Assembly: GCA_009746045.1 (NCBI GenBank)
Contig: RPFO01000065.1
Location: forward strand, 7,490,862 to 7,554,861
From: Mesostigma viride
Lineage: Eukaryota > Streptophyta > Mesostigmatophyceae > Mesostigmatales > Mesostigmataceae
Length of the DNA: 64,000 nucleotides
Direction: 5' to 3'
Shown: piece after piece, positions 52,086 through 64,000 of the stretch
Layout of the letters: every line of letters starts with the position of its first letter
Numbering within the stretch: the first letter of the stretch is position 1
Notes under the pieces: model-generated
Database searches by the model: none
Told to the model about the DNA's origin: nothing
The model's input: the letters and a program-made list of their open reading frames with translations, nothing else
Program-made: the position numbers and the translations under genes

Positions 52086-53450
52086 CAGTCAAACTGACCT
52101 GCGTTGTCTGTAACAGCAGTGTGGGGTAGATGACATGTTTTTCTCTTGAATAGTGGATGGCGTTTGCATGGTGGACACAAGAGAAGGAAAAATATTTACT
52201 GTACAAATTAACACCACTAAACTAGGTAAGGGATAAAAGCAATTACAAGCCACTCGGAATCCATCAGAAATCCAGGAACATATGAGCAACATAACTTTCT
52301 CACGGTCATGCAGCCATGGGAAGCTATCATCTACTTGTCCAAGACCATTCGCAACAACGGCAACCACAGCAGAAGGATGGCATGACCAAGAGTGAATGGA
52401 TAGCTCATCAAATGTTGAGATGATCATCCATTAGAACAAGCAGCCATCCATGAATCGAAGTAGTGTCTGCAATCTGAATAGTTTGATAATGAATTGCAGG
52501 CCTCTGAAGCACATGTTCTATGTTAAATACACAACCACTATCTAAACTACGCCGACACGTACATAGAAAACGGGTGTACAGCGAAGAAGCCTCAACCACA
52601 GGACTGGCACATGGCCTCCCATAGAGGCACATGCATAATGAAGAAACAAATGCATGTGCCATTCAAGGACATTTTTGGCTCCCTTGGAACGAGGCGAGGA
52701 TTACTTTGCCACGCATTGGAATGTCCCGCGGTTCCGTAGCGGGCCGCGTGTGTCTGATCACTGACTCCAATCTCAAACACGCAACTCCAACATGCATCAT
52801 GGCCTGGTGGGACGCCTGAGAAGGCCTAACCCCATGGCAACCGCCCTCGTGGAATGTGGAAGAGTCAGGCTGAAGCAGCGCTGGTAGGGTATAATACGGA
52901 TCTGTAAGTGCTCAGGATACCACACTTAAAGGATAGAGGGGCCGCCCTTGTGAAGGTAGGTTAGCCGGAGACCTGCGCCGGTTTCAGGAGCGTATGTGCG
53001 AATGCTGAGAATATGCGATGGAGGCGATGCCCGCCACTGACTGGCAGTCCCTCCGCGCTTGGCCCTGGGGGGGAGGTTGGGATGCACATTGGAGAGGATG
53101 GCAGTACATCAATTCCCTTGCTAAGATGTTTGCCAACATACTACTAGAGGCTTGTTACTACATACCACTGTTGTAGTATGCACACAACTACTGACCTGCA
53201 CTGGTTGCCCCGTTGATGTCTTCCGAATGACATATCGTGGATAGAAGTCTAGGAGACGTACTGGGCAGGACTGGTGAAGCTTGCGACGGACTGTGCTACT
53301 TTGGAAGTGCAGCATACTTCAAGTACTCGAACCTGGAGGGTTGCTACTGCAAGAGAAAAGCTGTCACTGGCTAGCCGGGGAGGAATATGCACGGACTGCG
53401 AAGGGGGTGCGATGTCCATGTGGGGAAACGTGACCGTGCTAAAGCCTTTA
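52086..53450. other. No gene recognised
   Basis: A minus-strand frame at 53315-53196 ends CAACCAGTGCAG followed by GTCAGT, a possible donor. It could be a further 3' exon of the kinesin-like gene, but no matching acceptor or homology was found. Confidence 0.3.
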
Positions 53451-53453
53451 CTT

Positions 53454-53745
<292 letters not shown>

Positions 53746-54225
53746 GAGGGGAGAACTGAGATCTTGGGCTTCTGGACGTGTGGGCGAGTGGAGGGACAGT
53801 AGAAACAGCTTACTGAAAAAAGGAAGAAGAAAGCCAGGGACACTAGCGGAGACGATGAGTCAAGCATGCGACAGAGGGTCAGGGGATATAAGGGGGTAGA
53901 GAAAAAGTAGGGGAGTGGGGATAAGGCCGGCATGCACCTGCACAGTGTGGGGGGGTAAACTTGACGAATACGAAGGACAGGGCGGAGTCACGGGTTAGGG
54001 GCCATAAGGGACATCAAGAATAAGGGGCAATAGAATAAGGAAAGTCAAGAGCTAGGGGCAATGAAGACAAACACATTTGACTGATGTGTTCCGAGGAGAA
54101 GAAGGGAGGGAACGAGGAGCCGAGGGAGGAACAGAGGAGTGTCGAGAGTTGTGGCGCATCTGCAACGTGGGTGGACACGTTTGGTTATGGGTGGATAGTC
54201 TGACATATACCGAGGAGCATGGAGG

Positions 54226-54739
54226 AGTAGAGGGGAGTCAAGGATCAGGGCAGCGAGGAATAGAGGGGAGTCAAGGATCAGGGCAGCGAGGAATAGAGGG
54301 GAGTCAAGGATCAGGGCAGCGAGGAATAGAGGGGGGTCAAGGATCAGGGCAGCGAGGAATAGAGGGGAGTCAAGGATCAGGGCAGCGAGGAATAGAGGGG
54401 GGTCAAGGATCAGGGCAGCGAGGAATAGAGGGGAGTCAAGGATCAGGGCAGCGAGGAATAGAGGGGAGTCAAGGATCAGGGCAGCGAGGAGTAGAGGGGG
54501 GTCAAGGATCGGGGCAGCGAGGAATAGAGGGGAGTCAAGGATCAGGGCAGCAAGGAATAGAGGGGAGTCAAGGATCAGGGCAGCGAGGAATAGAGGGGGG
54601 TCAAGGATCAGGGCAGCGAGGAATAGAGGGGAGTCAAGGATCAGGGCAGCGAGGAGTAGAGGGGGGTCAAGGATCAGGGCAGCGAGGAGTAGAGGGGGGT
54701 CAAGGATCGGGGCAGCGAGGAATAGAGGGGAGTCAAGGA

Positions 54740-54765
<26 letters not shown>
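54226..54765. repeat. 33-bp minisatellite, about 16 copies
   Basis: Units contain GGAATAGAGGGGAGTCAAGG with recurrent G/A variants. The array lies just beyond the last exon of the kinesin-like gene. Same period as, but unrelated sequence to, the array at 29176. Confidence 0.95.
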
Positions 54766-63892
<9,127 letters not shown>

Positions 63893-64000
63893 CTGTAGGG
63901 GTAGGGGGGCCGGGAAGAGTAGGGGTGTCACGGAAGGATAGGGGCACCGTGATGGGATAGAGGATTAGAGAAGGGGTAGGGGGGTGGCAAAGGGAAAGGG

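Overview
The window reads as nuclear DNA of a eukaryote, most likely a green alga. Genes are split by spliceosomal introns (GT...AG) whose phases can be followed from exon to exon. One gene is a long pentatricopeptide-repeat (PPR) protein of the organelle-targeted type. Another ends in a domain resembling the C-terminus of plant NACK-type kinesins. The mobile DNA includes non-LTR retrotransposons and elements with the split-direct-repeat layout known from PAT/Kangaroo (Volvox) tyrosine-recombinase retrotransposons. The lineage is an inference; no rRNA or organelle marker is present.

Layout. 1-493: start of a P-loop ATPase gene (minus), cut by the left edge. 958-2921: a split-direct-repeat element. 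4484-5827: an intronless cytochrome P450 (plus). 6433-18850: a mobile-element graveyard of LINE reverse transcriptase and ORF1-like relics, two nested split-direct-repeat elements, and long (CAATT)n and (AATTT)n arrays that begin at LINE 3' ends. 19545-38546: one 11-exon PPR gene (minus, 2037 codons before the stop) whose introns are filled with different satellites. 39270-45237: a 5-exon gene (plus) for a conditioned-medium-factor-like alpha/beta hydrolase with a signal peptide, a proline-rich stalk and a C-terminal membrane helix. It is divergent from the PPR gene. 45745-52085: more LINE relics, an E2F-like palindrome and poorly coding DNA. 54740-63892: six or more exons (minus) of a NACK-like kinesin C-terminal half, whose 5' part lies beyond the right edge.

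The main unexplained structures are three. First, three split-direct-repeat elements each carry a perfect G-quadruplex motif in their short spacer. One sits precisely, without target-site duplication, inside another that also holds the empty site. Second, tandem repeats in the kinesin gene copy its own splice donors or acceptors. Third, LINE 3' ends share a short hairpin followed by variable tails that seem to seed the giant satellites. All gene models come from reading the sequence only; no transcript or database evidence was available.
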